From assembly GCF_014207935.1 (NCBI RefSeq), contig NZ_JACHLL010000005.1:186001-250000 (forward strand): 64,000 nt of DNA. The letters are read 5' to 3'. The stretch comes from Pseudomonas fluvialis (GTDB lineage Bacteria > Pseudomonadota > Gammaproteobacteria > Pseudomonadales > Pseudomonadaceae). A model generated the notes under the pieces. That model did not search any database, was not told where the DNA came from, and saw nothing but the letters and a program-made list of their open reading frames with translations. This document shows, piece by piece, positions 1 to 9,112 of this stretch. The position numbers were made by a program, and so were the translations under genes. Position 1 is the stretch's first letter, and each line of letters opens with the position of its first letter.

Positions 1-1
1 A

Positions 2-340
2 CTGGGCATCCACGCCACGCTGGACCTCGGCGGCCAGCTGCGTTTCGGCCCGGACGTGCACTACCTCGAGCAGCTCGATTACCAGGTCGACGAGCAGCTG
101 CGCCCAGTGTTCGCCCGCGCCATTTCGCGCTACTTCCCCGGCCTCGATCCCGAGCGTCTGCAACCGGCCTACAGCGGCGTGCGGCCGAAACTCTCCGGCC
201 CAGGGGAACCGGCTGCCGACTTCGATATCCAAAGCCAACACGAGCATGGCCTCAGCGGCCTGATCAACCTGTTCGGCATCGAGTCACCGGGGCTGACCGC
301 CAGCCTGGCCATCGCCGAGCGCATTGCCCGCCTGCTCTGA
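2..340 (+). CDS. FAD-dependent oxidoreductase, DAO/L-2-hydroxyglutarate dehydrogenase-like (3' end only)
   Basis: The open frame runs from the window edge to a TGA at 338-340, so only about 112 C-terminal residues are present. The visible part includes [10 protein letters not shown], then [11 protein letters not shown], and ends with [18 protein letters not shown] followed by a helix. This is the C-terminal cap of DAO-fold FAD oxidoreductases of the L-2-hydroxyglutarate oxidase type. Such enzymes oxidise a 2-hydroxy acid or amino acid using FAD. The FAD-binding Rossmann motif lies outside the window, so substrate assignment is not possible. The AsmA-like gene follows 72 bp downstream in the same direction. 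Confidence 0.6.
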   Translation: MGIHATLDLGGQLRFGPDVHYLEQLDYQVDEQLRPVFARAISRYFPGLDPERLQPAYSGVRPKLSGPGEPAADFDIQSQHEHGLSGLINLFGIESPGLTASLAIAERIARLL

Positions 341-412
341 AGGCGCGCAGGTATACTCGCCCGACAATCACCGCGCACTCGCACCTTTCATACAGCACCT
401 AAGGAACGGTCC

Positions 413-2629
413 ATGAAATCACTCGGCAAAATCCTCGGCCTGCTGCTCCTGGGAATCTTGCTGATCCTGGCGGCGCTGGGCTTTGCCCTGACCCACCTAT
501 TCGATCCCAACGACTACAAGGACGAGATCCAGCAGCTGGCGCGGGACAAGGCCAATCTGGAACTGTCGATCCGCGGTGATATCGGCTGGAGCCTGTTCCC
601 CTGGCTCGGCCTGGAACTGACCGACACCACCCTGGCCAGCGCCAGCACCCCGGACAAGCCTTTCGCCGACCTGCGCCTGCTTGGCCTGTCGGTGCGCGTG
701 CTGCCGCTGCTGCGCAAGGAAGTGCAGATGAGTGATATCCGTGTCGACGGCCTCAATCTGACCCTGCAGCGCGACAAGGACGGCCACGGCAACTGGGAAC
801 AGATCGGCCGCCCGACCACCGCGCCGGCCAGCCAGACTCCGGCAACCACCGAGAACACCACAACTGCGCCCACCACAACGGAGAATACCGGCGCCACTCC
901 GCTGCGGATGGACATCGACAGCCTGACCCTGAGCAACGCCCACCTCGACTATCAGGATGCGCGCAGCGGCCGGCAGTTCACCGCCGAAGCCGTCGAGCTG
1001 GCCACCGGTGCCATCCGCGAAGGCAGCCCCATCCCCGTGACGCTCAGCGCTTATCTGGGCAGCAACCAGCCGGTACTGCGCGCCAAGACCGAACTGCAGG
1101 CCAAGCTGCGCTTCGACCGCGCCCTCAAGCGTTACCAGCTGGAAGACCTCAAGCTCAACGGCGAGGCCGCCGGCGAGCCCTTCAAGGGCAAGACCCTGAC
1201 CTTCACCGCTCAGGGCCAGCTGCTGGCCGACCTGGCCGCCGGCGTTGCCGAATGGAACAGCCTGAAGCTCTCGGCCAATCAGCTGCGCGCCATTGGCGAA
1301 CTGAAAGTGCACGGCCTCAACCAAGAGCCACAGGTGGAAGGCGGTCTGTCCATTGCCGCCTTCAACCTGCGCGAGTTCCTCGACGGCGTCGGCGTCAGCC
1401 TGCCGTCCATGCAGGACGGGGAAACCCTCAAGCGCTTCGAGCTGACCAGCAAACTCAGCGGCTCGGCCAAGCACCTGAAACTGGACGAGCTGCAACTTGG
1501 CCTCGACCAGACCAAGGCCAGCGGCCAGCTGGAAGTCGCCGACTTCAGCCGTCAGGCGCTGCGCCTGAACCTCAAGCTCGACCAGCTCAACCTCGACCGC
1601 TACCTGCCGGCCAAAGAGGCGGACAGCGCCAGCGCCGCACGCCAGCAGCAGGTCAAGGAAGCCCTCGCCAAGGCCGGTACAGCAGGCACCAGCGAACTGC
1701 CAGCAGCGCCGAACCAGCAGGCCTGGAGCGACAATAGCCTGCTGCCTGTCGAGAGCCTCAAGTCCCTCGACCTGCAGGCCGACATCGACGCCAAGCAACT
1801 GACCCTGCGCCAGCTGCCGCTGGAGGCCGTGCAGATCAAGCTGCAGGCGCAGCAAGGCATCCTCCAGCTCAGCGAGCTGCGTGGCGAGCTGTATCAGGGT
1901 CAGTTCGACAGCGAAGCGAGCATCGACCTCAATCCGGCCATCCCCCAGTGGCAGATCCGCAAGCAGCTGCAGCACGTCCCGGTGGACAAGGTCTTCAGCG
2001 CCCTCGGCGAGAAACCACCTGTGCGCGGTCTGCTCGATTTCACCACCCAGCTGAGCGCCCAGGGCAACAGCGAAAAGGCGCTGATCGACAGCCTCGACGG
2101 CAAGGCCAACTTCGAGCTGCTGGATGGCGCCCTGCTCGATGCCAACCTGGAGCAGCAGGTCTGCCGCGGCATCGCCACGCTCAACCAGAAGAGCCTGAGC
2201 AGCAGCCACGGCGGCAAGGACACACCGTTCCACAACCTCAAGGGCAGCCTGATCTTCAACGACGGCGTCGCCCACAACCCGGATCTGGTGGCCAACATCC
2301 CCGGCGTCAGCGTGGCAGGCAAGGGTGACCTCGACCTGCGCGTACTGGGCCTGGATTACCACGTAGGCGTGACCCTGGAAGGTGACAAGAACGAGATGCC
2401 GGACCCGGCCTGCCAGGTCAACGAGCGCTATGTCGGCATCCAGTGGCCGCTGCTCTGCCGCGGACCGCTGGAGCTGGGCGCCAAGGCCTGCCGTCTGGAC
2501 AAGGACGGCCTGGGCAAGATTGCCGCCAAGCTGGCCGGTGACCGCCTCAACCAGAAGATCGAAGAAAAGCTCGGCGACAAGGTCAGCCCGGAACTGAAGG
2601 ACGCCCTCAAGGGCCTGTTCAACCGATGA
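413..2629 (+). CDS. AsmA family protein
   Basis: This 738-residue protein has one N-terminal membrane segment (about residues 7-28, [17 protein letters not shown]) followed by a large periplasmic region. The start [10 protein letters not shown] and [12 protein letters not shown] are typical of AsmA, and the C-terminal third (from about residue 500) is the AsmA-2-like repeat region. AsmA relatives are envelope proteins linked to phospholipid transport between membranes and outer membrane assembly. A threonine-rich linker (about residues 137-165) separates the N-terminal domain from the repetitive beta region. ATG at 413 follows AGGAACGG. The stop overlaps the mutY start by 4 nt (ATGA), so the two genes are probably translationally coupled. 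Confidence 0.85.
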   Translation: MKSLGKILGLLLLGILLILAALGFALTHLFDPNDYKDEIQQLARDKANLELSIRGDIGWSLFPWLGLELTDTTLASASTPDKPFADLRLLGLSVRVLPLLRKEVQMSDIRVDGLNLTLQRDKDGHGNWEQIGRPTTAPASQTPATTENTTTAPTTTENTGATPLRMDIDSLTLSNAHLDYQDARSGRQFTAEAVELATGAIREGSPIPVTLSAYLGSNQPVLRAKTELQAKLRFDRALKRYQLEDLKLNGEAAGEPFKGKTLTFTAQGQLLADLAAGVAEWNSLKLSANQLRAIGELKVHGLNQEPQVEGGLSIAAFNLREFLDGVGVSLPSMQDGETLKRFELTSKLSGSAKHLKLDELQLGLDQTKASGQLEVADFSRQALRLNLKLDQLNLDRYLPAKEADSASAARQQQVKEALAKAGTAGTSELPAAPNQQAWSDNSLLPVESLKSLDLQADIDAKQLTLRQLPLEAVQIKLQAQQGILQLSELRGELYQGQFDSEASIDLNPAIPQWQIRKQLQHVPVDKVFSALGEKPPVRGLLDFTTQLSAQGNSEKALIDSLDGKANFELLDGALLDANLEQQVCRGIATLNQKSLSSSHGGKDTPFHNLKGSLIFNDGVAHNPDLVANIPGVSVAGKGDLDLRVLGLDYHVGVTLEGDKNEMPDPACQVNERYVGIQWPLLCRGPLELGAKACRLDKDGLGKIAAKLAGDRLNQKIEEKLGDKVSPELKDALKGLFNR

Positions 2630-3693
2630 CACCTGAGCAGTTCAACGGCGCCGTGCTGGCCTGGTACGACCAGCACGGCCGCAAGGATCTTCCCTGGCAG
2701 CAGGGCATTACGCCGTATCGCGTCTGGGTCTCGGAAATCATGCTGCAGCAGACCCAGGTCAGCACCGTGCTGAACTACTTCGACCGCTTCATGCAGGCCC
2801 TGCCCAGCGTGCAGGACCTGGCCGCCGCGCCGGAAGACGAAGTGCTGCACCTGTGGACGGGCCTGGGTTACTACACACGCGCCCGCAACCTGCAGAAAGC
2901 GGCGCAGATCGTGATCCGCGAGCACGGCGGCGAATTCCCGCGCTCGGTCGAGCAACTGGCCGAGCTGCCCGGCATCGGCCGCTCCACCGCCGGCGCCATT
3001 GCCAGTCTATCCATGGGCCTGCGCGCGCCGATCCTCGACGGCAACGTCAAACGCGTGCTGGCGCGCTATGCCGCGCAGCCCGGCTACCCCGGCGAGCCCA
3101 AGGTCGCCGCACAGCTGTGGCAACTGGCCGAGACACTAACCCCGCAGGAGCGCGTCAACCACTACACCCAGGCGATGATGGACCTGGGCGCCACCCTCTG
3201 CACCCGCAGCAAGCCCAGCTGCCTGTTGTGCCCGGTGCGCGCAGGCTGTCGCGCCCACCTGCTCGGCCGGGAAACCGCCTTCCCCGAAGCCAAGCCGCGC
3301 AAGGCCCTGCCGCAGAAGCGCACGCTGATGCCGCTGCTGGTCAACGCCCAGGGTGAAGTCCTGCTCTATCGCCGCCCGTCGAGCGGCCTGTGGGGCGGTC
3401 TGTGGAGCCTACCGGAGCTGGATGACCCGAGCGCCATCGATACCCTGGCCGCCGAGCGGCAACTGCAACTCGGCGAACGCCGCGCCCTCGCCCCGCTCAG
3501 CCACACCTTCAGTCACTTCCAGCTGGCCATCGAGCCCTGGCTGGTAACGGTCGAGCAGGCCGCCCCCGGCGTGGCCGAAGGCGAGTGGCTCTGGTATAAC
3601 CTCGCCAGCCCGCCGCGCCTGGGTCTCGCCGCCCCGGTGAAGAAACTGCTCAAGCGCGCCGCTGACGAATTGCCTGCTGGAGAGCTGTCATGA
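2626..3693 (+). CDS. mutY: A/G-specific adenine DNA glycosylase MutY
   Basis: MutY removes adenine mispaired with 8-oxoguanine or guanine and so prevents G:C to T:A mutations. The 355 residues show the catalytic glutamate region [10 protein letters not shown] (about 36-45), the helix-hairpin-helix [13 protein letters not shown] (about 111-123), the catalytic aspartate in [12 protein letters not shown], and the 4Fe-4S cluster cysteines with C-x6-C-x2-C-x5-C spacing (about 192-208). The C-terminal NUDIX-like domain that reads 8-oxoG is present ([11 protein letters not shown]). The length is normal for the family. The gene overlaps the genes on both sides by 4 nt, so it is the middle gene of a coupled asmA-like/mutY/yggX operon. 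Confidence 0.97.
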   Translation: MTPEQFNGAVLAWYDQHGRKDLPWQQGITPYRVWVSEIMLQQTQVSTVLNYFDRFMQALPSVQDLAAAPEDEVLHLWTGLGYYTRARNLQKAAQIVIREHGGEFPRSVEQLAELPGIGRSTAGAIASLSMGLRAPILDGNVKRVLARYAAQPGYPGEPKVAAQLWQLAETLTPQERVNHYTQAMMDLGATLCTRSKPSCLLCPVRAGCRAHLLGRETAFPEAKPRKALPQKRTLMPLLVNAQGEVLLYRRPSSGLWGGLWSLPELDDPSAIDTLAAERQLQLGERRALAPLSHTFSHFQLAIEPWLVTVEQAAPGVAEGEWLWYNLASPPRLGLAAPVKKLLKRAADELPAGELS

Positions 3694-3962
3694 CCCGCAC
3701 CGTGAATTGCCGCAAGTACAACGAAGCACTCCCCGGCCTCGACCGACCGCCCTATCCGGGCGCCAAGGGCGAGGACATATTCAACAACATCTCGAAGAAA
3801 GCCTGGGACGAGTGGCAGAAGCACCAGACCATGTTGATCAACGAACGCCGGCTGAACATGATGAACGCCGAGGATCGCAAGTTCCTCCAGGCGGAAATGG
3901 ACAAGTTCTTCTCCGGCGAGGAATACGCCCAGGCCGAGGGTTATGTCCCGCCGAGCGCGTAA
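3690..3962 (+). CDS. yggX: Fe(II)-trafficking / oxidative damage protection protein YggX
   Basis: This 90-residue protein begins [18 protein letters not shown] and contains [16 protein letters not shown] and [11 protein letters not shown], the signature of the YggX family. The family protects Fe-S proteins from oxidation and is thought to handle labile iron; the conserved Cys7 is present. Placement directly after mutY is conserved in gammaproteobacteria and fits the need of MutY for a 4Fe-4S cluster. The start overlaps the mutY stop (ATGA). Confidence 0.96.
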   Translation: MTRTVNCRKYNEALPGLDRPPYPGAKGEDIFNNISKKAWDEWQKHQTMLINERRLNMMNAEDRKFLQAEMDKFFSGEEYAQAEGYVPPSA

Positions 3963-3999
3963 GCGCCCGTCCTACCTGAAAATTTTTTCACATTCAGGT

Positions 4000-4027
4000 T
4001 GACACCCCCCAGCGAAATCCGTTTAAT
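4000..4027 (+). promoter_or_regulatory. Sigma-70-type promoter for tRNA-Phe
   Basis: A perfect -35 TTGACA (4000-4005) and a -10 TTTAAT (4022-4027) are separated by 16 bp. They end 11 bp before the tRNA. The tRNA therefore appears to have its own promoter and does not depend on the yggX transcript. Confidence 0.7.
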
Positions 4028-4038
4028 AGCGCCCCGTT

Positions 4039-4114
4039 GCCCAGGTAGCTCAGTCGGTAGAGCAGGGGATTGAAAATCCCCGTGTCGGCGGTTCGATTCC
4101 GTCCCTGGGCACCA
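4039..4114 (+). tRNA. tRNA-Phe (GAA)
   Basis: A 76-nt cloverleaf with acceptor arms GCCCAGG/CCTGGGC, a D-arm with AGCTCAGTCGGTAGAGC, anticodon loop TTGAAAA (anticodon GAA), T-loop GTTCGATTC, and an encoded ACCA 3' end. The neighbourhood mutY-yggX-tRNA-Phe matches other Pseudomonas. Confidence 0.97.
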
Positions 4115-4125
4115 CTAATACCGAG

Positions 4126-4161
4126 AAACCCCAAGTGAAGTTAAATTCCTTGGGGTTTTTT
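4126..4161 (+). terminator. Rho-independent terminator after tRNA-Phe
   Basis: A ten-base-pair stem (AAACCCCAAG paired with CTTGGGGTTT) with a 13-nt loop is followed directly by a T-run. It ends the tRNA transcript. Confidence 0.85.
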
Positions 4162-4421
4162 ATTGCCTGGTGATTTTGTACGCCAGGCAGACAATCGTCC
4201 GAACTACGACCCGATAGTCGCCGCACTCAGCGCCGCAATGCGTGAAAAGTTGCAGGCATTTGTTCACAGGCGACAAGCCGCTGCGGTGATGCGACAAGCC
4301 GCCGCAATCTCGACTGTTCGGTCATGGAGCCCGCTTGGCTGGCGCGAATCCGCTGTGCTAGGTTCGACTCTAGCCAGGATGGCCGGAACATTCGGAAACC
4401 ATTAACAAGAAGAGAAATGTC
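4162..4421. other. Intergenic region upstream of the ABC importer, with a 21-bp-spaced direct repeat
   Basis: I see no gene here; the short open frame 4163-4405 has no start signal or recognisable sequence. The region holds two 15-bp direct repeats, GCGACAAGCCGCTGC at 4270-4284 and GCGACAAGCCGCCGC at 4291-4305, repeating every 21 bp. A weak promoter candidate follows (TTGGCT at 4335-4340 and TAGGTT at 4359-4364). The repeat may be an operator for the transporter operon, but its regulator is unknown. Confidence 0.45.
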
Positions 4422-5195
4422 ATGGCCGAGGCCACCCCAGCACTGGAAATTCGCAACCTGCACAAGCGCTATGGCGACCTCGAGGTGATCAAGGGCATTT
4501 CCCTCACCGCGCGCGACGGCGACGTGATCTCCATCCTCGGCTCTTCCGGGTCCGGCAAGTCGACCTTTCTGCGTTGCATCAACCTGCTCGAATCGCCCCA
4601 TCAGGGTCAGATTTTCGTCGCCGGCGAGGAGCTCAAGCTCAAGCCCGCGAAAAATGGCGACCTGATCGCCGCCGATAACAAGCAGATCAATCGCCTGCGC
4701 AGCGAGATCGGCTTTGTCTTCCAGAACTTCAACCTCTGGCCGCACATGACCATCCTCGACAACATCATCGAGGCACCGCGCCGCGTGTTGGGGCAGAGCC
4801 GAGCCGAAGCCACCGAAGTGGCCGAAGCCCTGCTGGCCAAGGTCGGCATTGCCGACAAGCGCCACAGCTACCCGAATCAGCTCTCCGGCGGCCAGCAGCA
4901 GCGCGCCGCGATTGCCCGCACCCTGGCCATGCAGCCTAAGGTCATCCTGTTCGACGAGCCGACGTCAGCCCTCGACCCGGAAATGGTCCAAGAAGTGCTT
5001 AATGTGATCCGCGCGCTGGCCGATGAAGGTCGCACTATGCTGTTGGTCACCCACGAAATGAACTTCGCCCGGCAGGTGTCGAGCGAAGTGGTGTTCCTCC
5101 ATCAGGGCCTGGTGGAAGAACAGGGGACGCCCGAGCAGGTGTTTACCAACCCGCAGTCGGCGCGCTGCAAACAGTTCATGTCCAGCCACCATTAA
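4422..5195 (+). CDS. Polar amino acid ABC transporter, ATP-binding protein (HisP/ArtP type)
   Basis: This 257-residue ATPase energises import of a polar or basic amino acid. It has Walker A GSSGSGKST (about 40-48), the Q-loop in VFQNFNLWPHMT, signature LSGGQQQRAAIARTLA, Walker B VILFDEPTSALDPE and the switch histidine in LLVTHEMNFAR. An insertion (about residues 74-88) and the overall sequence resemble HisP, the ATPase for histidine/lysine/arginine/ornithine uptake. It is the first gene of the cluster ATPase, binding protein, permease, permease. This order resembles a P. aeruginosa cluster annotated only as amino acid transport, so I leave the substrate open. Confidence 0.9.
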   Translation: MAEATPALEIRNLHKRYGDLEVIKGISLTARDGDVISILGSSGSGKSTFLRCINLLESPHQGQIFVAGEELKLKPAKNGDLIAADNKQINRLRSEIGFVFQNFNLWPHMTILDNIIEAPRRVLGQSRAEATEVAEALLAKVGIADKRHSYPNQLSGGQQQRAAIARTLAMQPKVILFDEPTSALDPEMVQEVLNVIRALADEGRTMLLVTHEMNFARQVSSEVVFLHQGLVEEQGTPEQVFTNPQSARCKQFMSSHH

Positions 5196-5209
5196 CGGAG
5201 CTTTACCGT

Positions 5210-5962
5210 ATGAAGAGCTATAAGAAGATTCTGCTGGCCGTCACCGCTACCCTGGCCTTCGGTACCCAGGCCATTGCGGCCGACAAGCTGCGCATCGGCA
5301 CCGAGGGCGCTTACCCACCCTTCAACCTGATCGATGCCAGCGGCAAGGTCGTCGGCTTCGACGTCGACATCGCCAATGCCCTCTGCGCCAAGATGAAGGT
5401 CGAGTGCGAAGTGGTCACCTCCGACTGGGACGGCATCATCCCGGCCCTCAACGCCAGCAAGTTCGACTTCATCGTCGCCTCGATGTCGATCACCGAAGAG
5501 CGCAAGCAGGCCGTCGACTTCACCGACCCCTACTACACCAACAAGCTGCAGTTCATCGGCCCGAAAGGCACCGAGTTCAAGACCGACAAGGCCAGCCTGA
5601 AGGGCAAGGTCATCGGTGCACAGCGCGCCACCATCGCCGGCACCTGGGCTGAGGACAACCTCGGCGACGCAATTGAGCTGAAGCTCTATGACACCCAGGA
5701 AAATGCCTACCTCGATCTGGCCTCCGGTCGCGTAGATGGCGTACTGGCCGACACCTTCGTCAACTGGGAATGGCTGAAGAGCGATGCCGGCAAAGGCTTC
5801 GAGTTCAAGGGCGACCCAGTCTTCGACAATGACAAGATCGGCATCGCCGTGCGCAAGAACGATGCACTGCGCGAGAAGCTGAATGCTGCCCTGAAGGAAA
5901 TCGTGGCTGACGGCACCTACAAGCAGATCAACGACAAGTACTTCCCCTTCAGCATCCTCTGA
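5210..5962 (+). CDS. Periplasmic polar amino acid-binding protein of the ABC importer
   Basis: A 250-residue family 3 solute-binding protein. It has a Sec signal peptide with likely cleavage after QAIA-A (about residue 23). The mature part starts DKLRIGTEGAYPPFN and contains the family pattern VGFDVDIANALCAKM and DWDGIIPALNASKFDFI. The conserved carboxylate-binding arginine is probably in SITEERKQAVDFTDPYY. This protein captures the substrate and hands it to the two permeases encoded next. It lies 14 bp after the ATPase gene, with ACGGAG before the start. A strong hairpin follows its stop, suggesting that its message is stabilised relative to the permease genes. Confidence 0.92.
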   Translation: MKSYKKILLAVTATLAFGTQAIAADKLRIGTEGAYPPFNLIDASGKVVGFDVDIANALCAKMKVECEVVTSDWDGIIPALNASKFDFIVASMSITEERKQAVDFTDPYYTNKLQFIGPKGTEFKTDKASLKGKVIGAQRATIAGTWAEDNLGDAIELKLYDTQENAYLDLASGRVDGVLADTFVNWEWLKSDAGKGFEFKGDPVFDNDKIGIAVRKNDALREKLNAALKEIVADGTYKQINDKYFPFSIL

Positions 5963-5968
5963 CCGACC

Positions 5969-5998
5969 GGCTAGCGCTGCCCCAGGGCAGCGCTAGCC
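5969..5998 (+). other. Intercistronic perfect 13-bp hairpin in the ABC operon
   Basis: GGCTAGCGCTGCC (5969-5981) pairs without mismatch with 5986-5998 across a CCAG loop. No T-run follows, so it is not a typical terminator. It lies between the binding-protein stop and the first permease start. Such hairpins often protect the upstream message from 3' decay and leave more binding protein than permease; that role is inferred here. Confidence 0.75.
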
Positions 5999-6014
5999 CG
6001 GAGCAGTACTCCCC

Positions 6015-6704
6015 ATGATCGATCTTCACGGCTTCGGACCGGCCCTGGCCGCCGGCACCCTCATGACCATCAAGCTGGCGCTCACCGCGCTGGCCATCGG
6101 CCTGGTGCTCGGCCTCTCCGGCGCACTGGCCAAGACCTCGCAGAACCCCATTCTCAGCACGATCGGCGGACTCTATTCGACCATCGTGCGCGGCGTACCC
6201 GAACTGCTCTGGGTACTGCTGATGTATTTCGGCACCGTCAATCTGATGCGCGCCCTTGGCCAATGGCTGGGCATGCCGCAACTGGAGCTGAGCGCCTTTG
6301 CCGCGGGCTCGATCGCCCTTGGCCTGTGCTTTGGCGCCTATGCGACAGAAGTGTTCCGCGGCGCACTACTGGCCATTCCGCGCGGCCACCGCGAAGCCGG
6401 TCAGGCGCTGGGCATGTCCCGCCCCCGCATATTCTGGCGCATCATCCTACCGCAGATGTGGCGCATCGCCCTGCCGGGCCTTGGCAACCTGTTCATGATC
6501 CTGATGAAGGACACCGCGCTGGTCTCGGTGATCGGCCTGGAGGAAATCATGCGCCGCTCGCAGATTGCCGTGACCGCCACCAAGGAGCCGTTCACCTTCT
6601 TCCTGGTCGCCGCCTTCATCTATCTGGGCCTCACGGTCATCGCCATGACGGCCATGCACTTCCTTGAGCGCCGCGCCGCCCGTGGTTTTGTGAGGAGCGC
6701 ATAA
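6015..6704 (+). CDS. Polar amino acid ABC transporter permease (HisQ/ArtQ type)
   Basis: A 229-residue inner membrane permease. It begins with a hydrophobic region containing GTLMTIKLALTALAIGLVLG and has several membrane segments. The EAA loop that contacts the ATPase is EAGQALGMSRPRIFWRIILP (about 133-152). The family pattern RGVPELLWVLLMYFG is also present. It forms the channel with the product of the next gene. Its stop overlaps the next start by one base (TAATG), implying translational coupling. Confidence 0.9.
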   Translation: MIDLHGFGPALAAGTLMTIKLALTALAIGLVLGLSGALAKTSQNPILSTIGGLYSTIVRGVPELLWVLLMYFGTVNLMRALGQWLGMPQLELSAFAAGSIALGLCFGAYATEVFRGALLAIPRGHREAGQALGMSRPRIFWRIILPQMWRIALPGLGNLFMILMKDTALVSVIGLEEIMRRSQIAVTATKEPFTFFLVAAFIYLGLTVIAMTAMHFLERRAARGFVRSA

Positions 6705-7396
6705 TGAATTGGGAAGTCATCATCAAGTGGTTCCCGCGCCTGCTCGAAGGTGCCGGGTTGACGCTGGAACTGGTTGCCATTTCGGTCGTCGCCGGCCTGC
6801 TGCTGGCCATTCCTCTGGGTATCGCCCGCTCCTCGGCGCACTGGTACGTACGCGCCCTGCCCTACGGCTACATCTTCTTCTTCCGAGGCACCCCGCTGCT
6901 GGTGCAGCTGTTTCTGGTCTATTACGGTGTGGCGCAGTTCGATGCCATCCGCCACGGCCCGCTCTGGCCGTATCTGCGCGACCCGTTCTGGTGCGCCGTG
7001 ATCACCATGACTCTGCACACGGCGGCCTACATTGCAGAAATCCTGCGCGGCGCCATCCAGGCCATCCCGCCCGGCGAAATCGAAGCGGCACGCGCCCTGG
7101 GCATGTCAAAGTGGCAGACGCTGTTTTACATCGTCATGCCACGCGCTACCCGCATCGGCCTGCCGGCCTATTCCAACGAGGTGATCCTGATGCTCAAGGC
7201 CAGCGCCCTGGCCAGTACCATCACCCTGCTGGACCTGACCGGCATGGCTCGCACCATCATCGCCCGCACCTACCTGCCGGTAGAGATCTTCTTCGCGGCC
7301 GGCATGCTCTACCTGCTGATCGCGTACATTCTGGTGCGCGCCTTCAAGGTGCTGGAGCACAAGCTGCGAGTGGATGCCAGCCAGCAGGGGCGCTAA
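6704..7396 (+). CDS. Polar amino acid ABC transporter permease (HisM/ArtM type)
   Basis: A 230-residue partner permease. Family features are FFRGTPLLVQLFLVYYG, the EAA loop EIEAARALGMSKWQTLFYIV (about 124-143) and multiple hydrophobic helices. With the preceding permease it makes the heterodimeric pore typical of polar amino acid importers. It is the last gene of the transporter set; the methyltransferase gene begins only 16 bp after its stop. Confidence 0.9.
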   Translation: MNWEVIIKWFPRLLEGAGLTLELVAISVVAGLLLAIPLGIARSSAHWYVRALPYGYIFFFRGTPLLVQLFLVYYGVAQFDAIRHGPLWPYLRDPFWCAVITMTLHTAAYIAEILRGAIQAIPPGEIEAARALGMSKWQTLFYIVMPRATRIGLPAYSNEVILMLKASALASTITLLDLTGMARTIIARTYLPVEIFFAAGMLYLLIAYILVRAFKVLEHKLRVDASQQGR

Positions 7397-7412
7397 AAGC
7401 GCCCTGACCAAA

Positions 7413-8657
7413 ATGCCTGATTCGTCCGCCTCGCCACTGGCGCAGCAGTTTGCTGCGCTGGATGTCTTTATCAGCGAGCATCAGGCACTGTGGCGGCCGC
7501 GCCCCTTCACCGAACGGCAGCTCGCCTGGGAGCGCGAGCACCCGGAGCTGGCGAGCTGGTTGCGCAGCCGCAGCCTGGAGCAGGCCGAAGCCGCGCACAA
7601 TCACCCCGAGCAGCTGCAGGCGCCCGAACCATTCGCCCGCCTGGCACGCCAATCCAGCGCCCTGAGCCGGCTGCCCTCGCTGCCGCAGCATCCACTGCCG
7701 GACAGCCCGCCGCGGCTGTCCGTGGATGTTCCCGGGCGCAAGTGGCAACAGATCCAGGCCTTTGCCAGTCACCTGAGTTTTGCCCAGCAACCGCAGCACT
7801 GGCTCGACTGGTGCGCCGGAAAAGGGCACCTCGGCCGACTGCTGGCCAGTGACGGCAGGCAGCTGACCTGCCTGGAATGGGATCCACAATTGGTCGCCAG
7901 CGGCCGCCAGCTGAGCCAGCGTGTCGGTATCAATGCCCGCCACTACCAACAGGATGTACTCGCGGCGGACGCCGCACAGCACCTGCACAGCGAACACTGC
8001 CCAGTCGCCCTGCACGCCTGCGGTGACCTGCACGTGCAACTGCTCAAGCTGGCCAGCCAGGCCGGTTGCCAGCAACTGGCGATCGCCCCCTGCTGCTACA
8101 ACCGCATCCACACCAGCCATTACCAGGCAATGTCGCAGACGGCAAAGGCCTCGAACCTGCAACTGAGCCTGGAAGACCTGCGCCTGCCGCTCAGCGAAAC
8201 CGTGACGGCCGGCGCTCGCGTGCGCCGCCAGCGCGACCAGTCGATGGCCTGGCGCCTGGGCTTCGACCTGCTGCAGCGCGAACTGCGTCAATGCAACGAA
8301 TACCTGCCCACGCCGTCACTGCCCGGCGACTGGCTGCACAAATCCTTCGCCCAGTTCTGCCTCGACCTCGCCGCCCTCAAGCAGCTACCAGCCGTCACCA
8401 CGCAGGACTGGCCAGCACTGGAGGCCAAGGGCTGGCAGCGATTGGCAGAGGTTCGCAATCTGGAGCTGCTGCGCAACCTGTTCCGCCGTCCGCTGGAAGT
8501 CTGGCTGCTGCTCGACCGCGCGCTCTACCTCGAAGAACAGGGTTACCGGGTACGCCTCGGCGAGTTCTGCGCCAGCAGCCTGACGCCGCGCAATGTGCTG
8601 CTGCTCGGAGAGCGCTTACCCACAGGCGCTGTGGATAACTCTGGGGATATTCACTGA
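7413..8657 (+). CDS. SAM-dependent methyltransferase of unknown substrate
   Basis: Using ATG 7413 gives 414 residues; a longer frame from 7374 would overlap the permease by 23 nt. The SAM-binding core is LDWCAGKGHLGRLLA (motif I), followed by CLEWDPQLVASGRQ (motif II), LHACGDLHVQLL and IAPCCYNRI. This combination resembles the Methyltransf_32 group, which includes relatives of eukaryotic METTL25 and GSTCD. No substrate is known to me. The N-terminal about 110 residues have no recognisable domain. Close spacing suggests co-transcription with the importer, although a functional link is not evident. Confidence 0.75.
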   Translation: MPDSSASPLAQQFAALDVFISEHQALWRPRPFTERQLAWEREHPELASWLRSRSLEQAEAAHNHPEQLQAPEPFARLARQSSALSRLPSLPQHPLPDSPPRLSVDVPGRKWQQIQAFASHLSFAQQPQHWLDWCAGKGHLGRLLASDGRQLTCLEWDPQLVASGRQLSQRVGINARHYQQDVLAADAAQHLHSEHCPVALHACGDLHVQLLKLASQAGCQQLAIAPCCYNRIHTSHYQAMSQTAKASNLQLSLEDLRLPLSETVTAGARVRRQRDQSMAWRLGFDLLQRELRQCNEYLPTPSLPGDWLHKSFAQFCLDLAALKQLPAVTTQDWPALEAKGWQRLAEVRNLELLRNLFRRPLEVWLLLDRALYLEEQGYRVRLGEFCASSLTPRNVLLLGERLPTGAVDNSGDIH

Positions 8658-8865
8658 ACAGATCGTGCTAAAGCCCAGCTGGCCTGGCTTTCAACTCGCT
8701 GCCGATTTTTTATCCATAAAATTTTTATTTTAATTTTCATGTACTTATGAGTTACTCATAACTACATCACAGTTTTGCTCGGTATCCAGCACAGGCCAAG
8801 CACCACTGTGCATAAGCACTTGCCACCGTTATCGCTGCACCCGGCTAAAACACTGAAAATCAAGG
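8658..8865. other. Intergenic region with an AT-rich patch before tRNA-Thr
   Basis: I see no gene. The stretch 8700-8765 is markedly AT-rich for this genome, with runs such as GATTTTTTATCC and AATTTTTATTTTAATTTTC. A weak stem (AAAGCC with GGCTTT, 8670-8691) may assist termination after the methyltransferase gene. Confidence 0.4.
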
Positions 8866-8893
8866 TTTACTCGCCAGCGCTGATCGCTATAAT
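8866..8893 (+). promoter_or_regulatory. Promoter for tRNA-Thr
   Basis: A perfect -10 TATAAT (8888-8893) lies 16 bp after TTTACT (8866-8871) and 13 bp before the tRNA. Confidence 0.65.
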
Positions 8894-8906
8894 GGCGCCC
8901 GCACAT

Positions 8907-8982
<76 letters not shown>

Positions 8983-8985
8983 TTT

Positions 8986-9014
8986 AAAAAGCCCGCTCAT
9001 AGCGGGCTTTTTTG
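8986..9014 (+). terminator. Rho-independent terminator after tRNA-Thr
   Basis: A 12-bp stem AAAAAGCCCGCT/AGCGGGCTTTTT closes a CAT loop and is followed by more T residues. Confidence 0.88.
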
Positions 9015-9112
9015 TTTTCCCGGATCATCAATAATCACGCCTGCTGCTTGCTTTGCCAGAGCACAGTCCACAAGCTATGGACCTGCAATTGGCTTACGGA
9101 TAACCCTTGCAT

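Noticed and set aside
497..2632. A 711-residue open frame on the minus strand
   Set aside because: It is antisense to the AsmA-like gene; the protein has no recognisable domain and shows codon-shadow composition.
4039..4161. tRNA-Phe as an integration site for a genomic island
   Set aside because: No duplicated tRNA end or integrase gene is visible in the window; the following genes are ordinary chromosomal ones.
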